From positions 124,001 through 188,000 of the forward strand of contig OZ037847.1 in the NCBI GenBank assembly GCA_964035575.1: a DNA stretch of 64,000 nt, written 5' to 3'. This stretch comes from Rhynchopus sp. YZ270_cl-10. Its lineage: Eukaryota > Euglenozoa > Diplonemea > Diplonemida > Diplonemidae. Both the position numbers and the translations under genes were made by a program. The stretch's first letter is position 1. Each line of letters starts with the position of its first letter. Below are positions 48,122-58,791 of this stretch, piece by piece. The notes beneath the pieces are model-generated. The model did no database searches. It was not told the origin of the DNA and worked only from the letters and a program-made list of their open reading frames with translations.

Positions 48122-49214
48122 TATTTCCCAAAAAAAAAATTTTTTTTTTTCACAAGTGTTTTTGAGGCCTGCTCACTACACCCTAGGTACCCTTCTGAGA
48201 CCAAAAAGTCAAAAAAAGCATGAATTGGGCTGTTTTGAGCATCTAGAGTTTATTCCCCAGCCATTTTCTGTACCACCAGTGCACTTTGTATGGGCCAGCG
48301 CCTTGTCGAAAAATCGAAAAATCTCAAAAAAAAAAAATTTTTTTTTCGGGAAAATTTCGACCACTGAGGTGGGTCTTTGGGCACCAAAAAATGCAAAAAA
48401 AATGCAAAAATCGGGTGTTTTGACCATCTGTGGTTACACAAAACACACTTCTGTGTACAAGCCTACACCAATACAGTGGTAATACAAGGCGATTTTTGAC
48501 CAAAAAAAAAATTTTTTTTTTCGCCCAAAATCGGGCGTGGTACGTCATAAAATGGCCCAAAAAATCCAAGGAAAACCTTCGATTGGGCAAATTATGAAAA
48601 AAATTTTCAAGTCAAATTTTCAACCAAAATACGGTCATTTTGTTCACACAGTGATTCTACGTCATGCTAGCTTCCTGTGCAGAACTCCAGCAATTCACCA
48701 ATGCCGGCATCTATCTTTCCATTATCGCCATTGCACTTCGTTCACGCCATTGCACTTCGGTCATTTTGTGCATACCCTGTGACTGTGGTGGCTAGAGAAC
48801 ACGCACATGCAGACCCGTTCCTTGCAATTTCCAGTGTTGTGTTTATCAATGCATGCATCCAGAGGACCTCTGGTTTACGAAATCGTAGGCACTCCTGTGC
48901 AAAAATGAAGTCGGTTTTTGACCCAAAATCGGGGTGGGTGGGCCATAATTTGCTCCAAATTTGGCCGAAAATTGGGATTTTTCTGAAAATTTCATTGTGC
49001 CCAGCAAAAATCCTTGATTTTTTGAAGAATTTTCCAAAAAATATGCTATACCCCCTATGACTGGACCCAACTCCCCTCACCCTTTTTTTCCCCGAAAAAA
49101 GCCCCCAAAATTCCTACCATTTTTACCATTTTTACCATTTTTGACCAATTTAGGGTACCTCCACTCAGATATGTTTCATTTCCTCCCCTACAACCTTTGC
49201 AAGACAGTTGTTTC

Positions 49215-49245
<31 letters not shown>

Positions 49246-49673
49246 TCACAAAAAACGTTGATAAGAGTTGACAAGATGAACCACAGGCTTACCTTGAAGG
49301 GAGCATAGAAACTGACCTAAGGAATGAGAGTGTGTAAAATAAGAAAACAAGGGAAGTAACAACACTACAAGTGTTCGTCGCAACAATGTCCGTGCGAACG
49401 AGGAAACACTAAGCCACCCCAGAAGGGTGTCCAGTACGGATATCTAAGTTATCCGCAAGTGCCATCCACATATGACAGGCATTTGAGGGAGTGGCTTTGC
49501 CGATAGGTGCCAGATGGCACAAAGTTGCTTTGCTTTCAACTGAAGAATCAGCGCTTAAAACAAAACTAACAAGCTCGGTGTTTGATCCACGCCGACCTTG
49601 TACACTGTTTGCAAGTGGTTTGAGATGGGTTCTTTCAGTACACTAATACACAAGGAGAAGGTGAGCAACCTCA
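48122..49673. other. repeat-rich spacer downstream of R5
   Basis: 48150-48480 contains diverged copies of the internal module of the 3-kb TIR element (GGGTCTTTGGGCACCAAAAAATG, then GTTTTGACCATCTGTGG). Two long A runs lie near 49217-49240. A stem-loop variant is near 49264-49295 (AAGATGAACCACAGGCTTACC). No gene seen. Confidence 0.55.
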
Positions 49674-52280
49674 TCACCACAACGACATGTCCGTGAATTT
49701 GAGCTTCTGCTCCAACACCATGGTGGCAAGCTCCGCATTCTGTACATAGTCGTCGGGTATGCTCTTTCTCAGTGCCTCTGCCTCTTCCCATTTACCTTTC
49801 TGAACGGCGACAAAAATTTTGTTTTCACGAGTCTCTGGGTTCTGGGTTGCCTCCTCCAGCTGGTACATCCACTCATTCTCCGCAAGCTGAAGAACAGAGG
49901 ACACAATGCTGACCAGGTTAGGCTCGCTGTCACGTGGGGCCTTGGGTGAGACAACAAAGAGTGCATGCTGGAACCTGAACAGTCCGCCACATGTTTCTGT
50001 AATAGACACGTCAGCCATAAGTGCGTTGTCATGCATCTTAGAGACACGCTCAAGCGCAATGCCCCACGACACACTCTGCCCGAACGTCGAGTACCGCTTC
50101 ATCGTGTCGCTCCCGTAGTGCCCCGTCAGCACACTTCCTGCCACCACAGACGCAGAGGCAGACAGCTGCAAGGTTTCCTTCACCTGGCGGAGGACCTCCA
50201 GCCCAATACCGGTGGCACTTTCCCTGTATCCGCCTGTGGGCCGCACACCGTTCAAAGTGACAATGATCCTGTCGCCAGTGAAGGTCTCGGGCACACCACC
50301 TCTGTGCTGGGCTTTTTCTTGCACAATTTGTACGTACTTCTTGTGGCGCTCCTCGCACTCTGACTCGGACGTGAGGACACGTCTGTGGAAGCCGACGAGG
50401 TTGAGCATCACAAAAGCCATTTTCTTCTTCTGGCCGTTTTGGTTGAAGCGGCCCCCGCGCTTCATCAGGACCGTGTTCGTCGAGCGGTGCGAGCGGTGGC
50501 TGCCACTGCTCCCCCGCCCCACAGAGAAGGAGGTAGCGCTCGACTCTTCTACGCTGGGATCATCACCGTCGCCTTTGTCGAGCACTGTCTGAGGCAGGAA
50601 CCTGCGGTACTCAATCAGGTTGTCCACAATCTGCACAAACGACTTGATGATAGCAGACGGGTTCTCGATTGTACGGATGTCGTCCACCTCCTCCAGCCGC
50701 ATGCATGCAATGCTCTCCGCACAGCGCATGGCAACAGCCTTCTCGGAGTACAGCTTCGACAGGCGCATGTGGTCCCCCATCACACGGTAGCACACTAAAG
50801 GCACAGCGATGAAGATGAGAACAGCCACCACCGAGGATATAGTGATGATGATGGTGAGGTCCAGTTCAGGCGCAGCCTCCTGAGGGCAGTCCACGTTGCC
50901 CATGCCTGTGTTCCCCCAGTTGTTAGGGCAGGGGATGCAGTCTGCGGAGTTCAGAGGGGAGTAGCTGCCCTCCGGACACAGTGTGCATTCGCTTGCGCCT
51001 TCGCCGCTGAAGGAGCCTGCAGGGCAGGGCGTGCACTCCGTCACACCTGTGCCGCCTTCCACAACAGAGTACATGCCGGCAGTGCAGTTGTGGCATCGTA
51101 TATCAAATGCAGCAGGATTCTGTGTCACGTGTTCTGTGTAGCGTGTGCCGTTCCCACAGGCCTCGCCAGACAACGACATAAAACCAACATCCGTCGGACC
51201 ATCAATAATGAACTGCATCTTCACAGCAAGGTAGAAGTCCCCCAAACAGTCGCCAACATTCTCCTGCACCCGCACACCGTCCTTCCACACAGGGTGGCAG
51301 AAAGGGTCAAAGCCACCCTTCATCTTCGTCACCGTGGAGTGGAAAAGCTTGCGTGTGGGTGGCTCCACTTCAAATGAAGGCACGTGGTTGACCGACACAC
51401 CAGCAGGGTACCCATACCACAGGTTGTGGCTCCCAGTCCTGAACGTGCCTAAGTACGACCTGTTCATCAGCTCTGCATAGATCGGCCCCCAGTTGAAACT
51501 CGAAGAAGTAAGCACAGTCTCCCCAATGATCTTCCGCCCGTCCGTGTTGGAGGCAACACTGTGTATCCCGTTTGCCTTTGCGTACAGTGCACCTTCTTGT
51601 GTGTCGGTGTGGTAGGCAATCACATCACATCCCATTGCATGCAAACGACGTGCAGCCTCACGCTCCTTCACGGGATCATAAAACGTACCAATCCAGATCA
51701 CCACCACGTCAACTTTGTGCTCAACGTATGTGGAGTTCATGATGGCACCTGCCCCGACCTGTGCACCAAGGTAGTAAGCGTTGGCAGAACGGTACACTTC
51801 CGCAATCGGGATGGATGCAATAAAACCGACACGCTTTACTGTGCTCTTCCCACCTGCAACCACACCAGACACGTAACGTGAGTGGTAGACACGTCCAAAG
51901 GCTGTGATGAAGTTATCCGGTCCAGAGTAGTAACCCGACACGTGAACAAAGTCGACATTTGGATGAGCCTTTGCCGCAGCAAACGTCTCTTCATGGTACA
52001 TGAAGGAACACGCGATAACCATGTCGTAACCACTCTCCGACACGTTCTTCATCATCACTTTCACGTCTTCTGACGACAGAGCCTCAAAGATGTCGGTGTG
52101 TATGCTGTCACCACGTGCCTCAAGCTCAGGCAGCAGTGCTTCCTGTGCACGGATCCTTCCTTCGTTGTGTGTGTACGTCCATCCCAGGTCAGAGATGTCA
52201 CCGTTGTAGAAGAAGGCAGCTTTGAAGGTGCGTGCATCCACGACCAGCACACACAGCAACAATGCGAATGTGTGTATCAT
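49674..52280 (-). CDS. R5: receptor with BMP-type ectodomain and a degenerate cyclase domain only
   Basis: Intronless, 868 residues from the ATG at 52280 (signal peptide MIHTFALLLCVLVVDA); the frame remains open upstream but the signal peptide decides the start. BMP-type ectodomain, Cys-rich stalk, membrane helix near 477-498 (IIITISSVVAVLIFIAVPL). The cyclase-like domain (about 620-790) has MLNLVGFHR and STFGQSVSWGIALER in place of the catalytic motifs, as in R4, and keeps TGDR. The ectodomain is a mosaic: VVIWIGTF and the CHPVWKDGVRVQENVG stretch are R1/R2 type, while KANGIHSVASNTDGRK is R3 type. A CACCACAG site ends at 52301, 20 nt before the ATG. Confidence 0.94.
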   Translation of the reverse strand: MIHTFALLLCVLVVDARTFKAAFFYNGDISDLGWTYTHNEGRIRAQEALLPELEARGDSIHTDIFEALSSEDVKVMMKNVSESGYDMVIACSFMYHEETFAAAKAHPNVDFVHVSGYYSGPDNFITAFGRVYHSRYVSGVVAGGKSTVKRVGFIASIPIAEVYRSANAYYLGAQVGAGAIMNSTYVEHKVDVVVIWIGTFYDPVKEREAARRLHAMGCDVIAYHTDTQEGALYAKANGIHSVASNTDGRKIIGETVLTSSSFNWGPIYAELMNRSYLGTFRTGSHNLWYGYPAGVSVNHVPSFEVEPPTRKLFHSTVTKMKGGFDPFCHPVWKDGVRVQENVGDCLGDFYLAVKMQFIIDGPTDVGFMSLSGEACGNGTRYTEHVTQNPAAFDIRCHNCTAGMYSVVEGGTGVTECTPCPAGSFSGEGASECTLCPEGSYSPLNSADCIPCPNNWGNTGMGNVDCPQEAAPELDLTIIITISSVVAVLIFIAVPLVCYRVMGDHMRLSKLYSEKAVAMRCAESIACMRLEEVDDIRTIENPSAIIKSFVQIVDNLIEYRRFLPQTVLDKGDGDDPSVEESSATSFSVGRGSSGSHRSHRSTNTVLMKRGGRFNQNGQKKKMAFVMLNLVGFHRRVLTSESECEERHKKYVQIVQEKAQHRGGVPETFTGDRIIVTLNGVRPTGGYRESATGIGLEVLRQVKETLQLSASASVVAGSVLTGHYGSDTMKRYSTFGQSVSWGIALERVSKMHDNALMADVSITETCGGLFRFQHALFVVSPKAPRDSEPNLVSIVSSVLQLAENEWMYQLEEATQNPETRENKIFVAVQKGKWEEAEALRKSIPDDYVQNAELATMVLEQKLKFTDMSLW

Positions 52281-53416
52281 CTTCACAAAGTGGAACTGTT
52301 CTGTGGTGTGGTGAGTGTGATGATGGATGTGGGGTGGAAGTGTCGAGAGAAAACAAGATGCTGTGTTTGAGTTGACGAAGAGAAAGAAGCAGTGGGGTAA
52401 CATGGGGAGCAAAAGAGCTCAAACAACAAAGAGACAAAACAAAGAAACACGGCAAGACATAACAAATGTTCGTTGCGAGTCACAGTAAAAATGAAAAGCG
52501 AGGGGAGTAAGGTTAAAATGAAGTGCAAAAAGCAACAAAGACCAAAAGAGAAAAAAAAGGAAGAAGAGAAAAATAGGACGATGAATGTACCCCACATACA
52601 GACATCAAAAAGACAACAAAGAAACAACCAAAGGCGCAAAGAAGAAACTTCGTGACAATTATCTTCTTAAATAGCTTGGCTTGGCTGTTTTTTGAATAAG
52701 TTTTTTACCCAAAAACTCAAAATATCACTTCGAAGACAACTTCGAGGAGCGCACATTACACAAAAAAAGTTGACTTGAAATACAAAGCACTCTTGGCGAT
52801 CAGAACACCAGGGGTGGACCCGTAACCATGCTGTCCTACATCCACTCCGAGATTTACATCCCAAAACTGAATACCGTGCAGACTATGGGATGCAGGAAAA
52901 ATGCACAATATATTGTAAACTTCCACAAGAGCGACGGGCAACGATATGCACCAGAGGTGCATACAGACCGCACACAACGGTGAAGTAAACGACTTGACTT
53001 GTGGTTTTCTTTGTGCTTTCACCGTTGTAAGCCAACGCTGAAACCATACATCAAGTTATTTACTGCAACGTCCTGCAGGGGGGAAAGGGTGAGGGGCAAT
53101 GATATAATGTGCGTTTGCGCTGTTCTTCCTTCCAAACCTCGGGAGCCCCGCTCTTTTTGCTTAAAAAGGGTGTGCGTGATGACAATCATGAGAGCAGAAA
53201 GAAGGCGGAAATTTAAAAAAAAAAACTCTTTTCCACCAGGAAGCTCTTCATTGCACCGTGTGGGAAAATATGGTGGACGTTGTGTTGAAATTAGTGCTTT
53301 TTTGGCAGTTACAACATCATCAGTGCGGATAACTTATTTATGCACACGGAATCGCTGCAGAGCAGGGCTTATATAGGGGGGTAAATCCTGGCCAGGATTT
53401 CATAGAAAAAAGAGAA

Positions 53417-53466
53417 GTTGTAAGTGCAAGCGCCTCACCGTTCATCGGCGGACGCAGGCACTGAAC
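53417..53466 (-). other. dispersed stem-loop (family B)
   Basis: + strand AGTGCAAGCGCCTCACCG ... CGCAGGCACTGAAC: outer AGTGC/GCACT pairing with an inner CACCG-TTCAT-CGG pairing. On the gene strand it is followed by TTACAACTTCTCTTTTTT and ATGAAATCCTGG; the same ATGAAATCCTGG follows the family A member at 53800. Confidence 0.55.
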
Positions 53467-54457
53467 AAAAAGGGGGGGATTGCTGGGAGGAAAGTTGCTC
53501 TTTCATTGGTTTTCCCCTCTTTTTTTTTTCTTCCCCACCTACTCCACAAAAAATGGGCAGCACTGAGTCGACCGTGGATTCATTCGTGAAGTATTTATTT
53601 TTTCTTTCTTTTCTCTTTTCTCCCCTTTTTTTGGAGAACACAAATATCACAGAGTCGTGCAATGCACTGGTCAGTGAGCAGAGGTTTTGCCCCCTCCCTT
53701 GACCTTGCAACACATCTGACTAAAATAAGAAAAGCGGAGCTCATCCTGTGTCTACACTAATACAACCAGGATTTCATATTAAAAAAAAAAAAATATAACA
53801 AGATAAATGAGCCTCTCGGGCACACATCGAAAGCAAGAAGCACATAAGATGGTCTTACTCAGTCATCTCACTTTTTATTTAAAAAAAAATGACGATTTAC
53901 TGGGTTACTTGACAATCAAAATATGCCTCAACTCTCCATTTTTTTTTATCTTTGTATCATCTATGCAATTGAGCTCGGGGTAATAAACAGGGATGTAATA
54001 GAAAATGCTTCGCACACAAAAATTAGTCTAATCGGTGTGTGATTACTTTTTTTTTTGGTTTATATCAGCCAGAAAACCCGACTTCATTTTCGCAGGTGTT
54101 TTTTTTCTTTTTCTTTTTTCCCGATTTTGATTTGATAACTGTTGGTTTAGTAGCCGCCATCAGACAGTCTTCACTATCCTGATCTCATTTGTGGATTATT
54201 TGTCACCTCTGGTATTACACTCAATTGATCTGAGCCTTTGGCACAGCCGAAAAGGCGCACAAAGTATGGCGCAACGTGGGGATTTTTTTGTTGTATCGAC
54301 AATCGCCGAGTAATCCCACCAGGTGGGAGAATTCGGGTCTGTACTCAATGTTGGCCGAAGCCTATTTTTTTCTTTTTTTGCTTTTTGAAAAATTGTTGGA
54401 GTAGTGCAGTTGCCTTGGATGTGTTGCCACAGTTGTGCAATCTCCACTGTGTGTTGT

Positions 54458-54492
<35 letters not shown>

Positions 54493-55427
54493 GTTTTTTT
54501 TGCAGACAAAGTACAGCTTGTCCCTCCTCTCTAAGAGTGTGTCAAAGAAATGGAGCGGTGTTTGGTGCCATCCTCTCTTGTTTGAGACAAGAGAACTTTA
54601 CATTGCACCTGCAAAAGTATCCCCTTTTTCCGTTCAGGTGCACGAGCATGTGATGCACCGTGCACAATTGGTATGGTGTAGCTACCGAAAAACCACGCTT
54701 TTTTTTTCCACATTTGTTGTCCGTTGTTTTGACTTGAAAAGAATAAAGAAAGGAATAATAATTAAAGAATAAGAGGGAGCGCGTTCTGTTCAGGTATTAG
54801 CAAAGCGGGTATGAGGTGGTTCGATAAGAGTTGCTTTCTTTCTGGTTTAAATAATGTTTAACTGCAACGTGCGTAACAGCACACACACAAAACATACAAA
54901 ACTGATGGAAGAACAACACTTGAAAAGATCCTCCACACATCTTCGTTGTTCAAAAAAAAAGAGAGAAAAAAAAGAGAGAAAAAATAATCAGCACAGCGGG
55001 TAAATTTGGCGAGGAAAAAAGAAAAAAAAACAGGCATTTTCCCTAGCCACCCTATAAATAATTGCAAAGAACACAGAGAGATGGGGAAAAGAGGGGGAGA
55101 ATGATCATGAACGAAGTGAAAGCAACACATGTACACACTTGCACGAGGCTAACGGAGACAAAGAACACTGTCCAACCTTCCAGTTGGGTGCTCTTATTAT
55201 TATTGTATTTTTTTGCAAATCTCCTCATGTAACCAAAGTGAAGTGAAGCACGGGGGGGGGAAAAAAAACTGGATAATTTTATTTTACTTTTGAAGTAAGA
55301 AGGATGTGATAGCACGTAAAATAGGGGATAAAAGAGACCACAAGAAAAGAGAGAAAAAAGAGAGAAACTGCAAACGCCTCACCATTGGCGAACGAAGGCA
55401 CTGAAAATAAAAAAAAGGGGTTTTTTA

Positions 55428-55458
55428 AAATGAACCTAAGCCTATCATGATTAGTCGC
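55428..55458 (-). other. dispersed stem-loop (family A)
   Basis: + strand AAATGAACCTAAGCCTATCATGATTAGTCGC: a CTAA/TTAG stem with a diverged loop, only about 20 nt from a family B member at 55368-55407. The two families sit side by side here. Confidence 0.5.
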
Positions 55459-57253
55459 TTTAAGTAATTGCTAAGAAAAAAAAAACGGGTGTACTGTGAG
55501 GGAGGGGTCCCCACATTATCAGCCATCTGGGTAGCCACATACGTATCACCAAAAAAAACGCCTTTTTTTCCCCCCAGAAGAGTTATCCATAATGAATATA
55601 TCGCATGCAAAAAAAAAAAAAAATACCCTCAATCACGATCCGTCACCATGCCAGGGGATCCACGGTCACATGCTGTAGTTACAGTTGGAGGGTGTCCCCC
55701 ACTGTCCCCCAGGGTGTGGGTTATGAAGGAAAAAAAAAAAGAAAAAGGAAAAGGAAAAGCAAAGAGAATAATTAGTTTAGTGGGTGTGTGTGTGTGTGTG
55801 TCCGAAGTCTCGACACCTCCTACGCCACCTAGGATATGTGCGAGATAATTACATTTGCATATTTGGTCTTGAAGATGGGGTATATGGTGAAGTGCCACGG
55901 AAAAAGCAAAAAAACCAGAGTCCTAGCTTGCCTGGGTCAGTGGGTCAAGCTGACCCAAGTGCCTGGGTCGCGACCCACGAAAAAAAAAAAAAAAGGGAAT
56001 TAATTAATTTGGAAATTGGGAAATTCTGATTTTTTTCCCCTCTTTGGGGGGCCCACCACCTTTTCTGGGGTAAGAAAAAAATATTGACAAAAAAATCCGG
56101 CACCGTCCAGGGCTGGACCCAATTTTTTTTGCCTGCGGCGCCATTTTTCCTTTTTTGCTCCGCAAAAAAGGGTTCGTACAGTGACTCTGTGGTGTAAAAA
56201 GCTACATTTTTACACCGTACCCTAATTTTTTTCGCCTGCGGCGCCATTTTATATATTTTGTGTTGGGCGATCTATGAACGGGGAGTGATTTTTATGGTTA
56301 TAGTGGCGTTACATTTAACGTTGTGAGCAACTCACTAGTCGTAGTGGCCAAAATTTGTATCAGTCAAGAACTTGTCCATTTTTCTGAAATGACCCCACCA
56401 CAGTGAGGGTAGAGCTCGGAAAACCCAAAAAAGCCAAGACAAGCCCCCCAAGGCCCAAAACCTCTGCTGACCCAAAAAAAAAATTCTGACCCAGATTTGG
56501 CATTTTTTTTCAAAACCAAGCTAGGACCCTGAAAAAAACAAATTCAAAAAAAAAAAAAAAACTGTTGGGAATAAAAACCCCCTCGGTGTACACTGAGACA
56601 ACTAAGCTCTGTGCTCGGAAACGGGGTTATGCCCTGTATTTGAATGATACCTTGCTAAAAAAGTCAGGTGCATAGTCACGTCGGAGAACGTGATTTTTGT
56701 TTTTTTTTTTTTCATCCATTTTTTAGCACCCAAACGGATGCTAGTAAAGAACTGTCGATGTCGAAACCTGTCGAAAGTAATACATTTGACTCAACATCTG
56801 AGACACAGATCTTGCAGATTATTATCTTTTTTTGGGCTTACAGAAAGGGGCAGTGGAGTGGGTCGGGGTAAAAGAGTTAGGTATGAGGTCCTAGTGGAAA
56901 GAATGTCTGTGTGATATATGCCTTCCTTGGGCAAGGTTTTTGTTTGGGACTGTACACAGGCGCAAAGCGCCTTGTTGTTGTCTCAGGGTGTTGAAGTGAG
57001 AAAAACTTAGAAATTGATTTCAAGAGAAAATAAGGAAAATCCAGAAAAGGTTTCGTCGCTCCGCAAAAAGGTTGTTTTTTTACAAGCTATGCGGGCACCT
57101 TCCTGCGTTTCTATGTCCTCCTGTCAAGACTTAAGATTTGATCTGCAACAATATTGCAGAACGCTTTGTATTATGACACTGACGGGCGGAGGGGTTAATT
57201 GAAAATCCAAAGAAAAAAGTCAAATCTGACGGGGTGAAATAAAGAAAAGTTCA

Positions 57254-57287
57254 TAAGATGATACTAAGCCTCGCGTGCTTAGTCAAC
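57254..57287 (-). other. dispersed stem-loop (family A)
   Basis: + strand AAGATGATA-CTAAGC-CTCGCGT-GCTTAG-TCAAC, with the same 6-bp stem as the 36271 member. The gene strand continues ATCATCTTATGAAC, TTTTCTTTATTTCACCCCGTCAG, which reads like a branch site, pyrimidine tract and splice acceptor. Confidence 0.65.
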
Positions 57288-57739
57288 TTAAAAGGGTGGG
57301 GATTTCCTTGCAAGGAAATAAAAGAAAGTGTTTTTATTTTTTTTGATACGAATGTGCCTCTCGTGTTCGCCATCAGACGACAAAAAAAAATGGTTGTGAG
57401 TGATGTGAACCCACATTGGGGGTGATCAGCAGCACGGTAATTTTTTCCCCCCGCCCAACGCGGTGTCCTCGGCACATCTCTCAAAAAAAAAAAAAAAAAA
57501 AAAAAAATGAGTCCCCGAATACAAATATCGAAAATTAAGTCAAAAAAAAAAAAAAATTGGGCATTGACAACGCTTTTTCGAATGAAACTATAAACTGTGG
57601 CGCCAAAAAGCCCCTGAGGATGATACATGAGAGTGTGTGAAAAAAAATGTGACTAAACAACAAAATACTCCTAGGTTTGTGATGAATTACGAATAAGTGA
57701 ATTTAAGAAAACAACTAATTTCAAGAAACAAAATAATTA

Positions 57740-58455
57740 CAGTGCGGCGCTATATTACGGGGGCGCATAATTATGGGTAACTCCAATATTTACCCATAAT
57801 TATGCGCCCCGTAATATTGCGCACCCGTAATAAAACTTTTTTTTTTTTGATTTTTTTTCTCATAATCCATTGTGGATGACTTCACACATGTCACTCCTCC
57901 CAGGCGCACAGGTCGTCATCCTGACACTCTGCCACCTTGTCTCCTCTGCCACCGCAACTCCTCTTCGTGGCTTGCCCGGCAGCCTCCAAGGACAGCAAAC
58001 TGGCAATTTCCTCCCGTAGAAGCTTCCGGTTCGCCTTCTCTTGCTTCTCAGCAGACGTCCTGATAGTGAAGGCGGATGGCACATGAAGGATTCCCGGTGC
58101 TGGGGCAAGAGATCTGCCACACTGCCATAAAGTGCAACTGGGGAGCTTTCCTCGTCGATGTAACATTGATAACTTCACCCAATCGTGTTGCCTCCTGCTT
58201 TTTATGTCACAATTGTTGAAATGTCCGCCACGGCGCGCAATACTTCTTTTGAGGTTTTCACGAGCACAGTGGAGCTTGCACAGGTGGCTACACTATTCCA
58301 ACAATTTTTCAAAAAAAAAAAACAAAAAAAAAAAAAAAAAATGTTTTGTTACGGGGGCGCATAATTATGGGTAAATCCAATTTTTACCCATAATTATGCG
58401 CCCCGTAATATTGCGCACCTGTAATATCGCGCCACCGTAATATCGCGCCGCACTG
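57740..58455. mobile_element. 716-bp TIR element with TA target-site duplication (Tc1/mariner-like)
   Basis: Flanked by TA on both sides (57738-57739, 58456-58457). Both ends begin CAGTGCGGCGC and carry repeated ATATTACGG-GGCGC motifs. Each end also contains its own fold-back pair, GCGCATAATTATGGGTAA and its complement. A TA duplication with CAG-starting ends fits the Tc1/mariner/pogo group. The 0.5-kb core, read on the minus strand, holds an uninterrupted 95-codon frame (58178-57891; REEIASLLSLEAAGQATKR) that could be a transposase C-terminal remnant, but I cannot assign it. It is too short to be autonomous. Confidence 0.78.
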
Positions 58456-58791
58456 TATAAAGAACAGAAAAATTAAACAAAAATACGAGAAAAAAGCGCG
58501 GCCGCAGGAGGAAAGTGATGACTGTTTATTTGGGAGTAATTAGCATTGCTCCAAAGACGGTTTAAAATGCGGGACCCACCTAACTGGCATATCAGTGTAG
58601 TACGTTTCGATAACCCCTACCGAAGCAGGCTCTGTACAGAATGACCACAAAAAGACACAGGGGTTAAAGTGTTGCAGAGAAGGAACACTTTCACAAAAGA
58701 GCGGGGGGGAAAAAATTCTCTTTTGCGCGTTTTGCTAATGATTCGTGGTGGTTTCGGTGGTCAAAAATCCCCGTTGACACTTGCCTTTTTT

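Larger units (their letters stand above)
52281..57739. other. 5.5-kb gene-free AT-rich region upstream of R5
   Basis: No gene supported. Stem-loop members lie near 53417-53466, 53800-53832, 55368-55407, 55428-55458, 57254-57287 and 57345-57376. A perfect 18-bp palindrome AAATCCTGGCCAGGATTT is at 53383-53400. A coding-like patch shared with 22.8 kb is at 54390-54450, followed by a run of about 31 T. Two copies of GCCTGCGGCGCCATTTT lie at 56132 and 56230. Many A or T homopolymers over 12 nt. Confidence 0.55.
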
